Of a stretch of DNA of 64,000 nt, positions 1 through 10,990 are shown piece by piece. The position numbers were made by a program, and so were the translations under genes. The DNA is from Canna indica. Its lineage: Eukaryota > Streptophyta > Magnoliopsida > Zingiberales > Cannaceae. The notes beneath the pieces are model-generated. The model saw only the letters and a list, made by a program, of their open reading frames with translations. It had not been told where the DNA came from and made no database searches. Location: positions 30,794,501-30,858,500 of the forward strand of contig CP136890.1 in assembly GCA_034359265.1 (NCBI GenBank), in the 5' to 3' direction. The number at the start of each line of letters is the position of its first letter. Positions within the stretch are counted from its first letter, which is position 1.

Positions 1-37
1 TTGCCTTAGGTAGAAGAGAATAACACATTTAACTTAC

Positions 38-2457
38 CATTACGTCCCATCTGCGACCAGGAGCAATGGTGCCACGCATTTGCAGAACCATCCTAGCCAA
101 CAACCAAAAGAGGCAACCAATGCTGAGCTTTCCTTTGTTGTTGGCAGGTATACCGATATCTACATATCGCATAGGAGAGTCCGTATCACAGAAAGCAATA
201 GTTGGAATGTTTCCAAGAGCAGATTCCTTGATGGGCTGTCAACAAATGGATCAGACATATATAACTAATCCACCTGGCAAAATACCATAAAAGTATAAAT
301 AGTTCTTTCAGTAAACTTTTTTACCTGGTGATCAGTTCTAGGATCAGTGAGGATTAGAAGACGAGGCTCACTAAAGGATGTCTGGAGCTGATTGGTAAAG
401 GTTCCTGGTGTGTGACGCCCTGCAATAGGATGAGCACCTGTGTATTGTGCAAACTTCAAAACAGCTCTCTGACCATATGGTCTTGCAGACTGGACAATAA
501 TATCCTGAGGGTTCTCAATTGCAACTATAACCCTGGCTGCTAGCTGAAGCTTCTCCCATGTTTTACCAAGGTTGATGATGTAAATTCCTGAAAATTTTGA
601 AGCAAATTAAATGAGTACTGTTTCCATGGAAAACATAAGTGGACATAATGGTCAGACAAAGATCTCTTTGCCACACTAGATGATGAGATCCAGGTTAATC
701 AAACAATTTACTGTTGGTTGTAAATTAAAAAAATTAATCGCACTTTAGTAACATATTAATGATTGACATTAAAAAAAATACAATATATCAAGGATATAAT
801 CATAGAAATGATATGGCATTAGATTAAACATTAAAGATTAGTGACAAGTAAACAATCAGATCGATGTTCAGAATCAGAATATTCATATAACATTTGAGTA
901 TCTATAAACTGATATACGAATTTATTGTCACCAGATCAAAATGTCCTTATGATGATTCATATTGCCAATATTGATGCATTTTTATTGTTCAGTTAGGTAG
1001 GTCATTTTTCAACAAGTTCTCCACTGGTCACCAAGGAAAATTTTCCATATAAAAGATGTACTTCATGACAATCACGACATTGTATAACAAATTAATAACA
1101 GGACACATGGCCAGTATGTGGTTTTGAAGAGCATGTTGTGATATTTTCAGTTTGTTACACTTTGTTCAGAAAATGTCAGATCATATAAGTATTACATGAA
1201 AGACCTCCACTTGTCATACAAATAAACATGATTGCATAAGCATTTAATATAGAAATAATAAATGTCAATAATATGATGTATGCATAGCATTTTAAGACTT
1301 CATTCTTTCAACAGGGTGCATATTACTTACCATCATCTACATAAATTGCAAGTGACAATCACTACAAAAATAAAACATTATCCCCATGTTCCACTACTTG
1401 ACATGTATTTTTAACTTGAATGTAAGAAACTAGAATATCCAGTACAATCAAGTGCGGTCATTCCTTGATAACTAAAGCACATAATTTTTCTGAGCTCTTG
1501 AGAACAAAAGGACTACAGCATAGCTAATATATTTCCAGCAACATGCATTGAAACAATTATAACATTTGGCCAACAAATATTACTCTAATAAGACAATCAT
1601 TCAGATACAAACTGATAAAAAAAATTGAATAAAAAAACTACTGTTTCTTATTGAATAAATTAGAAGAACCTATTGTGCACCTTTTTATTTATTTACTATT
1701 CTAGATTAACAAATATCAAAGACAATTTCCATATATTTCTTCCGAGCTCTACATGACTCCAATGAAGATCACAACATTTAGATCAATAAGGAAACTAATA
1801 CTCTTCAATATGATTCTCATTTCATTGAAGCCTTGTGCCCAAAATTGATTTCACTAACACTGTCCTCAACAGCATCAGAAATTTGCGGGTGCATCATAAT
1901 AATATCTACAAGATGATATTTGCTTGAAAGTAATTACCAGAGTTTTCTCAAAACGACCCAGCACATTTCTCATCAATGGTTTTGCTCTATTATGAGCTTA
2001 CTTCTAGCACGTAAAATTTTCAACTTTGCTTAGCCACAAGAGATCTATTCCTAGACTGAAATCCTAATTTTCAATCACGGAAAATAATTTCTACCCTAGG
2101 TTGGCCATAGCATATAGGAAGTAAATTAAAAGAAACCGCGAATCGGGCACTGCCGAACCATCATGGAGCACCACTAAATCTCAACAAGAACAAATGCATT
2201 AAATTTCCGTCCGTTTCGATTAATATGATAGCAGATTCCAAGAGACGCAAAGCATGATGAGATGGATGCACGGGTCTCTCATCAAAGGAATAACAAAAGA
2301 AAAACTATTTGAGACAATGTCCGGGGTTACCATCGGTTCTCCTCTTGTAGACGTAGCGCTCCATCTGGAAGTCGCAATTCTTGGTGCCGAGGTGGACATC
2401 GGCGGCGAGCATCATCTGTATGTCCTCCTCCTTTTGCGAGAGCGCACGCGTCGCCAT
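38..2457 (-). CDS. RPSA: 40S ribosomal protein SA (uS2), copy 1, 3' part outside window
   Basis: Laminin-receptor-like ribosomal protein uS2 of the small subunit, needed for 40S assembly and translation in the cytosol. Three coding exons are visible: 2331-2457 (start ATG at 2457-2455, protein begins [16 protein letters not shown]), 325-587 and 38-235, joined by GT-AG introns in consistent phases. They give 196 codons up to residues RRWDVM, where a GTAAGT donor starts a further intron running off the left edge. Family blocks seen include [37 protein letters not shown] and [16 protein letters not shown]. By comparison with copy 2, the missing part is the acidic C-terminal tail (two exons). Exon sizes (127, 263, 198 bp) match copy 2 exactly. 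No disablement is seen, so it is probably functional, though the tail cannot be checked. Confidence 0.94.
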
Positions 2458-2586
2458 GACTTCAACAAGCTCGCTGTCCTCCTCGGTTTAGCGTTTGGGA
2501 AGCGGAGGGGGAGACCCTGGTCCTTTATTATATCGGAAGCGACGGCGATGGAGGGAACGCGAGGCCTCTTCTTATGGCACAGTACA

Positions 2587-2676
2587 AAACCCTAGAGTTC
2601 GTTCATTTGTTGCTTCAGATAATATGACTAAAATAGCCTCATTTATAGAACTGGGATTGTAAACCTAGTTTGGGCT
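2587..2676 (-). promoter_or_regulatory. RPSA copy 1 promoter motifs: telo box and TGGGCT
   Basis: AAACCCTA (telo box) lies at 2587-2594, about 130 bp upstream of the RPSA copy 1 start codon. A TGGGCT motif (site II type, TGGGCY) lies at 2671-2676. This pair is known from promoters of plant ribosomal-protein and other housekeeping genes. The same two motifs, with related flanks, occur upstream of RPSA copy 2. Confidence 0.6.
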
Positions 2677-2709
2677 TATATGAAAGTTCAATTTATGTTA
2701 TAATTTTTT

Positions 2710-4263
2710 GGGTAATTATCTGAATATAGCTTGAACTATAAATTTTATCTCAAATGTATCATGAACATTGATTTCTCCAAATTGCATCCTCAACTATCAC
2801 ATTTATATTAATTGTATCCATTCATCAAAATTTCGTCAGCTATCTCATTAACCCTGTGACATGGCATGCACACGTGCATTAAAAAAATAATTTTTTATTT
2901 GAAATGGATTAAAAATTTATTATTATTTCAAAACTTATTTGATGTCCACATGTGCTGTACATATGGATTAAAAAATTATTTTTTAAAAAACAATATGAAT
3001 AAAAAAAAATTCAACACTCATCCTCCTCCTTGTGTACACCCCGCGCCGCCTCCTCTCCTCCTTGCCTCCCCCCATCATCGCCGCCGCCGCCTCCCATTGC
3101 CTCCGCCCCGCCGGCGTCGAATAGACGACTAATGAGATCGATCCGCAAGCGGCAGCAGGGAAGCTTGGTGTCATCGACGACCCCTTATGATCATTTGCGG
3201 CATGAGGGGCCGCTTTGCTTCTTTCGATCCCCACCGCCGACATTTGCGACACCGAGTTGGACCTAGAAGGCTACCTCCAATGGCTCGACCAGAAACCACG
3301 TGACTATGTGGTGCACGTTTCGTGCAGCTCGACGAGGTGGCTCATGGCCTCACCGAGTCCGGCTATGAATTTCTCATAGTCACGCGTTCGAGCACTTGGT
3401 GGGCCCCACTTGACCTGGCGTCGACGAGTTCCAAGATGGTGAGCCGCTGGGTGCCATAGGAGGTGGTGCTCCGGCACTCCGCAATCGACTGATTCGTGAG
3501 CCACTACGGGGTGGAACTCGATGCTCGAGAGCCTTGCTGCGGGGGGTGCCGATATTGGCGTTCCCGATAATGGCGGAGCAGTCATTGAATGCATGACATG
3601 TGGTAGAGGTCCTCGGCGCCGAGCTGAGCCTGGGCTCAAGACTGCCCAGCGAGATCGTGGGGAGGGAGGAAGTGGCGGAGGGAGTGAGAAAGATGACATG
3701 AGGCTGAGGGCAGAGGGCGGGGCATGCCAAGGAGAGGGCAGCAGAGATCCAACGAGATAGCTGTGCTGCCTATCACATCCATGAACGAGATAGACACCTT
3801 ATTAGGTTTGTTCAGGTCCCGGATCTCCTGCGGCACGTCAGTCTAGCTGAGAAGGACCGACGGCGACGTGCCCGACACATGGAAGGTTGATGAATATGAT
3901 GTTGCCTCCCTCATGGTTGGCGTCGGTGTCGTGAACCTGATGGCGGGGGCGGAGGCAAGGAGGAGGAGTGTTGAAAAAATAATAATTTTTTTTATTAATA
4001 TTGTTTTTTTTAAAATATTTTTTTAAATTTGCGTGGGTATCACACGTGAACATCAAATAGGTTTTTAATTAGTTTTGAATAATTTTTTTTTTAATACACA
4101 TGTGCATGCCATGTCACATGGTTAATGGGGTAGCTGACGAAATTTTGACGGAGGGATATAATTGATACAAATGTGATAGTTGATGATGTAATTTGGAGAA
4201 ATCAAAGTTTATGATACATTTGAGACAAAGTTCATAGTTCAGAATATATTCTGATAATTATCC
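2710..4263. mobile_element. Pack-MULE (Mutator-like, non-autonomous) with long TIRs
   Basis: A 1554 bp element bounded by long imperfect terminal inverted repeats of roughly 190 bp (left begins GGGTAATTATC, right ends GATAATTATCC). It is flanked by an identical 9 bp duplication TAATTTTTT at 2701-2709 and 4264-4272. A 9 bp duplication plus long TIRs is diagnostic of Mutator-like elements. No transposase is seen. The GC-rich interior (about 3010-3970) contains a captured UDP-glycosyltransferase fragment, so it fits the Pack-MULE class. Several GC-rich open frames inside are not conserved and are not called as genes. Confidence 0.85.
3248..3700 (+). pseudogene. Captured UDP-glycosyltransferase (GT1) fragment, disabled
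   Basis: Plus-strand frames give C-terminal GT1 pieces in the family order. First TELDLEGYLQWLDQKP and VVHVS, then after a frameshifting deletion QLDEVAHGLTESGYEFLIVTR, then SKMVSRWVP, VVLRHSAID, FVSHYGVELDARESLAAG, AFPIMAEQSLNA and EEVAEGVRKM. These match the plant PSPG box that binds the UDP-sugar. The usual HCGWN core is degraded to HYGVE. Stop codons follow WVP and AID, and several frameshifts are present, so no working enzyme can be made. The fragment lies wholly inside the Pack-MULE and was presumably copied from a host UGT gene, perhaps of the UGT87-like type, which is a guess. Confidence 0.8.
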
Positions 4264-4272
4264 TAATTTTTT

Positions 4273-4540
4273 TATATTCATATATTTTTTTCTAAAATAA
4301 TTTATTGTAATTATTATATCGACCACAAGACGGAGCAAATTATTTACAAAATTTTTATTTTATATGCCAACTCATTGGTAGCTTAGTGGTGAATTATTTG
4401 ATTATGTTGTCAATGGATCATAGTTTGATCCATATTTGTAGTGTTTTATGCGCATATTTCCATGTCTATGTGTACACCCATTGATAATTTGAAAATTTTG
4501 AATGCTTTTAGAAATTCGTATAAGGAGTAAGGACCTTTGG
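4273..4540. other. AT-rich spacer, nothing recognised
   Basis: Short AT-rich stretch between the Pack-MULE and the LINE. No coding potential or repeat structure was recognised. The exact LINE 5' truncation point may lie inside it. Confidence 0.4.
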
Positions 4541-7006
4541 TCCACTAGGTCTAGTAATATTTTTATTGATATAATTGTTAATTTACCTTTAAACTGTATT
4601 GATGAGGCGTGCTGCTAATTTACTTAAATTGTTCTCTGTTGTGGAAGTCAGCAATGTGGTTAAGACTCTGCCAAATGCAAAGAGTTCGGGACTAGATGAA
4701 TTCACGAGTGAATTTTATAAACATTACTAGTCTATCATCTCTCTTGCTTTTATGCATTGTCTTAATGTTTTTCATGATTATGCTTTTTTATCCTTTGATT
4801 GGAATAAAATCATCCTTACTTTTTTTTTCCAAAGTACCAAAATGCATCTAGGGTTAGGGACTTTAGACCAATTGTTCTTTGCAATCTTAGCTACATAATC
4901 CTAGCAAAAACTCTAGCAAACAGAATACAATCTGCTATTCCCAAACTTGTATCCCCGGTCCAATCTGTCTTCATCAAAGGAAGGTCTTATCCATGATAGC
5001 ATCCTTGTCGCCCAAGAAATTGCTCATTCAATGTATGGCTCCAAAGGGAAGAATCCCTTGGTCATGGTCAAAATCAATCTGGAAAAAGCTTACGATAAAC
5101 TTTTGTGGCTAGCCATTCTTGCTATGTTAAAATCATACCATTTTCCTGATAAGTTCACTAAGTGCATCCATGCTTGCCTATCCACGGTGAGCTTTGCTTG
5201 TCTTTTAAATGGTAGAATGTATCCCTTATTTTCCTCCCAACGTAGGATCCGACAAAGGGACCCTTTTTCTCCCTACATTTATGTTCTTACTGCCCAAGTC
5301 CTGACTTGCTTACTTGTCCAAGTGATTCATCTAGGCAAACTCAAACCTTTTAAACTTCGTAATTCGGCAACTGTTAGCCGCCTAATGTTCGTTGATGATA
5401 TTCACCTCACATTTAGGGCGAATAGTCAGAGTCTCCAGACGATTTTTTTTTGAAGTGTTTGAAAGCTTTACCGGTCAAACGATCAACCTAGATAAATCGG
5501 AAATATACTTCCCAAAGTTTGCCAACAGGGAGTGCATGTCCAATGTTAGTGAAATCCTCAATATGAATATTGTCAATTTCTCATTTAAATATCTTAGCAC
5601 CCTAATTTTCCCATGGAAATGTCCCAACCATATTCAAAATCAGTTGATTGATTCTGTTAATACTAAGATTTTTCCTCCTGGCAATCCAACTACCTCTCTC
5701 AAGCAGGTAGATTAGTGTTTATAAACTCCATCCTTAGCTCTATATATTGCCTTGCATTCGCTTGCTGTGACTTGGGCCTCCTCCAAGGTTATTGGTAAGA
5801 TTGAACATATAATTAGAAAATTCCTTTGGGCTAGTCCTTCTAGTCGCAATGCAATGCATCTTATTAAATGGGAGGTGGTTACCCTTCCCAAGACACTTGA
5901 TCGAGTAGGTATTCATGATATGCATGATAAGTGTTTGGCCCTTCAAGCTAGGAGGGTTCAAAACTATCTTAACAATGTGCCATCCATTTGGCAGAATCTG
6001 GTATCCTTTTAAGTATACTGATTTAAGAATTAATCCTAAGGCCGATACCCGATGCTCTTGGAGCTCGCGGCTCTTCCGAACATCCTTCTTTGAACTATTC
6101 TCAAGATTTCTTAAATTGATTAATTTTGGGATAGACACATCTATGAAATATGATACTTGGATGGGTGATCTGCCAATTGCATGCAAGCCGACCTTTTTTA
6201 ATTGCAACTTGCTATCTGATGATTTATCTATAATAGCCTTATTACTAATCATCATTGGAATTCTGAACTGTGTTTGAATTTATTTGGTGTGATGTTAGTC
6301 GAATCCATTGTCAAACTTCGGTTGCCTTTACGATCCGATGATGATATATGTATATATATATATATATGGAAGGATAGCTAGGGGGCAATGTTACCGCTAA
6401 GGCAGCCTTTAGGTTTCCAAGAAGCTATGAACCACAATTGTAAGCTACTCATCATTTGTGCAAAAACCTTTGAAAACTTAAAATTGCATCAAAAGTTCAA
6501 ATTTTTCAATTGGAAATTACTCCATGTGAAACTCCCTACCCGTTCTCGGTTTCACCATCTTGGAATTCAAACTCCCCTATGTTGTATTCTCCATTCCAAT
6601 GCTTGTGAAATCGATGATCATCTTTTTTTCAACTGTGAGTTTGCACAGCTCATTTGGAGCCTTCTTTCGGCTAGGATTGGTCTCCAACCGTCGAACCATT
6701 CGAGTTGGCTGACGAGTGGTTAGCTAACCCCAACCTACCTCCATTCCCCCTAATCATCTCTATTTAAGTACCATTGTAGCTAACTCCTTCTAGTTCATCT
6801 GGCACGCTAGGAACCTTAAGCTGCACGAGGCTAGGCAGCTTGCCTCGACTTGCCTTGTGAACCAAATTTTATGCTTCACTAGCAGTTATTGGTCAAGCAC
6901 CCTATCTAAGGGATCTTGTAATACTAATTGACTTAATATAAGATGGATTCCTCCCGCACTGAACCTTCTTAAAATGAATTGTGATGCCTCATTTTGTGAT
7001 CTTTCA
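4541..7006 (+). mobile_element. 5'-truncated LINE (L1-type), left part with reverse transcriptase
   Basis: Degraded plus-strand non-LTR retrotransposon. In order: an RT N-terminal block (VKTLPNAKSSGLDEFTSEFY, from about 4650); RT palm parts with LEKAYDKL, and VDD in place of the usual YADD-type catalytic motif in SRLMFVDDIHLTF (about 5380-5410); the following GQTINLDKSEIYFP; then the zinc-binding RT C-terminal region LPTRSRFHHLGI ... DDHLFFNCEFAQLIW (about 6530-6660). The endonuclease and ORF1 are missing, as in 5'-truncated L1 copies. Frameshifts at about 5450, 6010 and 6280 and a (TA)n tract near 6343-6367 show decay. The element is cut at 7006 inside the RNase H domain by a CACTA insertion and resumes at 17616. 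Confidence 0.85.
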
Positions 7007-7019
7007 CACTACAACAAAA

Positions 7020-7500
7020 GTGACAATTAGAGACAATTAAATTTGTCTCTAAAAGTTAAATATTTGCTTCCATAATTTTTAGAGACAAATAAAATTGTTC
7101 GTCTCTAGAACCCCAATCCCTAAAAGTATTAGGGACATATAATGTATTTGTCTCTACAAAGATAATAGAGGCATATATATTTGCCTCTAATATATAAATA
7201 TTATTAGAGACACATAATATATTTGCCTCTAAAAATATTAATAGAGGCATATATTTATTTCTAGAAACATTAGTGGAGACATTTATATTTGTCTCTAAAA
7301 ATATTAATAGAGGCATTTATATTTGTCATTTATATACAAACACAGTTAGAAGCATGTATCATATTTGCCTCTAAAATATTATTAGAGACATATATATTTG
7401 TCTTTAATATATATAAATATCATTAGGGGGCATATACATAATTGTCTCTAAAAATATTAATAGAGGCATATATATTTGTCTTTAATAAAAGTAAATTTTA
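7020..7500. repeat. CACTA subterminal repeat array
   Basis: At least ten degenerate copies of a 10-12 bp motif around AGAGACAAAT / ATTTGTCTCT, also as AGAGGCATAT, in alternating orientation over about 480 bp. A shorter matching block lies at the other end of the element (17510-17595). Such arrays are known binding sites for CACTA TnpA proteins. Confidence 0.75.
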
Positions 7501-8707
7501 TTGAGTCTAAATTAAAAATTGGGCTAATTTTTTTCCCATTATATTTAATTAATAGATAATTTAAATATTTAATTGCCTATAAAAATTAAGTATAGGTAAT
7601 TAATTTTACTCAAAAAATTGATTAGGATTAGAGATAATATATTTTTAACTAAAAGTATTATAATTAATAAGAAAAATATTACAACTTAAACAACCACATT
7701 TCACATATGTATATGTTTATACTCAATATAAACTTTGTAAAGATAAAAGTAAATATTTTATTAAAAAAAGTAGACATGTTTGTTCTAAAACTAATATTGA
7801 TAAATGAGTATCTTCAACCTCAAATTTCTAAAGTTCATTTAAATCTCGAACATCTAAAGTTCACTTACATTTCAAACTTCTAAAGTTCACTTAAATATCA
7901 AACTTCTAAAGTTCACTAAAAATATAAAGATGCATGGTTGTTCAATCAACTATCATCCGAGATATGTTCAACCTACAAAAAAATAAAGAAAATAATAATT
8001 AAAAGTTTGATCTAGTAATATTTTAAATAAACTATATATAAATATTTCAACACATACCAAATTATATGGTCATGCAACACTTAGCTCAACAACTTGTCCA
8101 ATGGTTTTAGTAGATCCAAAAGGCCATAATAGTGGTCTTGTCTGATTGACTTCATGTTGTTGCTCTACCTATGTTAAAATAAATTTTGTAATTAGTAATC
8201 TAAAATTTTAATTTCAACAATAAAAATGACTATACTACAATAACTATCATTATTTACATAAGGCTGAAACCATTGGTCAAATGTTTGGTTGTGTATACAT
8301 TTTATTACGATTGAATAATCCTCATGAGAATACTTATTAAGTATAAGGATAAAAGTTAGTCACATAAATCACTTTAATGCCAATATAACCAAAATTTTGC
8401 TAGAAAGGAAAAATGTCTATTCCATGGTAGTTTGAACTTTGAACAACACAAATGACAATTTAAGGTATCTAATAAGCAGTATGCATGCTATCTAATTATG
8501 GTCAGTGCTATCAATGTACAACATCCTATTTCAAAGTGACGGCAAAATCCCTGATGATGGTATTAAAAACATCACGACAAGTAAATTCAAGTCTTTTATC
8601 TCAAAACCTTATGAAAAAAGACAGTCAAGGCAAACATATCATGCTACCATATCTATACCAATATAACCAAGTGTATAACAGCCTAATTGAAGCAATAATC
8701 CATATAC
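7501..8707. other. AT-rich interior of outer CACTA, no gene recognised
   Basis: AT-rich sequence with no convincing coding frame. It lies on the 3' side of the captured galactosyltransferase fragment. I searched for the conserved enzyme C-terminus here and did not find it, so that part was either never captured or has decayed. Confidence 0.5.
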
Positions 8708-10990
8708 CTATTGTTTCTTAATGCAACCAAACTTAAAATCACATCTGCTGAAAGAGCATATATGGGACTATAAGCATAGAGGAAATATTCCTTCCCAAGC
8801 AAGTTTCCAAGTGACACGTACCTATACAAATCCCAAATGTATATTTCAGTATTAGCCAAACCTTATTTGTGTTTGTTAAAATACTAAATTTGACTTTTAC
8901 AATTGCTTTAGATGCATATCACATGGTTAATATCAACGAGCAAACATTTGATGTGGTACCAAACAAGCATATAAACAATGTAATACAAGGGGATAAAATC
9001 CAATTTTCACAAAAGAGTGAAAAGCTTTGACATGGTTTAACAACAATAAAGTAGTTTCAAGATAACAAACACAGTCATGTGTCATACTAATTAAGACACT
9101 CATTCTTGCATTTTTAAATTTAGGAAACCTCACTAAGAAGTTCTATCATTATGACAAAGATACAAATTGGAAGTTCTTTCTTTTCTCATAGCATTTCTTC
9201 TCAGTCCCACAACATATCGTAGACCATCAAAAATAAAAATACTACATGATAATCTAATACTGTAGTTCACATAAATAACTAATAAGTCTTCTAAACTGGA
9301 TTAAGATGGGTTAGTTGCAGTCTTTAGCTACAAATAACCTCACCTACAAGAAGTGAAATACTGCATGTGGCAATATTGTAACATGGTACATGGCCATTCT
9401 ACTCAGCTAAAACAAGAAAATGGACCAAAAATGGCTACATGAGATAGCATACTTAAAAGCTTATCTGATGGCTAAGGAAAAAAATGCTGAGTGGCCATGA
9501 GAAGAAGTAAAGAGAAATAAAGCCATCATTACCAACAATTTCTTAACTTTTAATTTGTGATTCATCATGTTAAACCAAACTTATCCAGCAACCTTTTCCG
9601 ATCAATCCCACTGCCCACTACACAAAAGCAGTCCCCTAGAACAAAGTGCATGGTCAATACACTTTGTGTACATTATACAACCTCAAGAAAACAAAATAGG
9701 TAGGCAAAACCTTTGCCAACTATCTCTCATCACATCAACAACAAATTGGAAAATTGGTAGAAGTGAGTAGACTACTTTTGTTACCATAACTTGCTATCAT
9801 ACAACCTTCCACCAAAAAGGGATAGTGACCTACATATTGTTAAGTTTCCTAATATAAAGACTAAAGGTGTAGATGATTACTGTTGTTGCGTGCAAGGTGG
9901 ATACTTACCTATGAAGCTTGAAAATAGAGCAATTTTCGGTGTTGAAAGACTAAATTACTTGCCGATCCTTCTCTGGAGTTCAGATTGAGTTTCATAAGAA
10001 TAAAGTATTGAACCTAGAAAAAAATTTAATAGTCATAAGAAGTCAACATGCAGCTTATTAGTTATTGTTGGAATTATACATAGATCGCTACTCAGATATT
10101 GGAAAAATCACAAGCAGTTGTAGAAGTTCTAGCAAATACAGGATCCTTCTTCATGCATTTAAGATAAGTTTGAGGATATGACCACTCTTTAGCCAAAAGT
10201 AATGAAAGACTATCTAAGTAATATAAAGTTCTAAAAAAAAGAAATGTGAAGGTCCCGAAGACACATTACCTGGCCTCAAATAAATGTCATCATCAGCTTT
10301 TAAATAAAAGTTAGAATCATACCGTGCAAATGCTGCCTAAAAGAATGCATTTCATACATTTCATACCTACACAATAAAGTTAGGAAGATTCGAAAACCAA
10401 CTGTAGAAACACCCCAAACATCCCATATAAATGTGCATTTCATACGTTTTATACGGCAGATTGTTGTACTCTTCCTCAATATATATAAGCAAGAGTCCTC
10501 ATACTTGTTCACCTCTTGTTGAAGTGCTATCATTTTTTATTTATCCTGGATCTTTCCGATGACAAATCTGAAAGCCAAACCAGTCGCCCCTTCCAAGCTG
10601 CAATACTAATCACTCAATTTAAAGTAGTTATAGGCCAGTTACAAATTACATAACACAAGATTCCATCAAAAGTGGAACTTTTTGACAAAAGAGCAGCAAA
10701 AGATGAAAAAACTACTCCAAGACTAGATCAAATCGGATCAAATATTGGCAGCATAGAAATTACTGAGAGAATGAGCTGCAAGAACACTAAAAAGTACACG
10801 AATCACACCAATATATGAGATTAAAACTAACCAAACAAGACCTTGGCCATCGGCGGGAAACCATGTCTACCTGATAGATCTCCGCCGACCAACAGAGTCA
10901 AACCCCGTTTGGATCCTGAGGAAAGTCATGACCTTGTGTCTCTCAACTGTTCCACTGGTAGTCCAACTATTTTCGCTGCCTCCTCGGCCA
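8708..10990 (-). pseudogene. Captured beta-1,3-galactosyltransferase (GT31) gene fragment
   Basis: Minus-strand exon-like blocks of a plant GT31 galactosyltransferase, a Golgi enzyme family that adds beta-1,3-galactose to glycoproteins. Order from the 5' side: about 10832-10945 (HKVMTFLRIQTGFDSVGRRR, then an in-frame TAG, then TWFPADGQG); 10446-10597 (GATGLAFRFVIGKIQDK, a TAA stop, then KMIALQQEVNKYEDS and, frameshifted, EEEYNNLPYKT); 10270-10336 ([20 protein letters not shown]); 8708-8821 ([20 protein letters not shown], then [14 protein letters not shown]). GT-AG borders are kept, so genomic DNA with introns was captured rather than cDNA. The DDD metal-binding motif survives. The block usually following it (TYLGCMKKG region) and the C-terminus are missing. 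Two stops and a frameshift make it non-functional. The region upstream to about 11058 may be decayed N-terminal sequence. Confidence 0.82.
8822..10269. other. Long intron-like gap in the captured galactosyltransferase
   Basis: No coding block recognised between the KADDDIYL exon and the [15 protein letters not shown] exon. In intact GT31 genes a further coding block lies between these two motifs, so that exon is probably deleted or unrecognisable. Confidence 0.4.
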
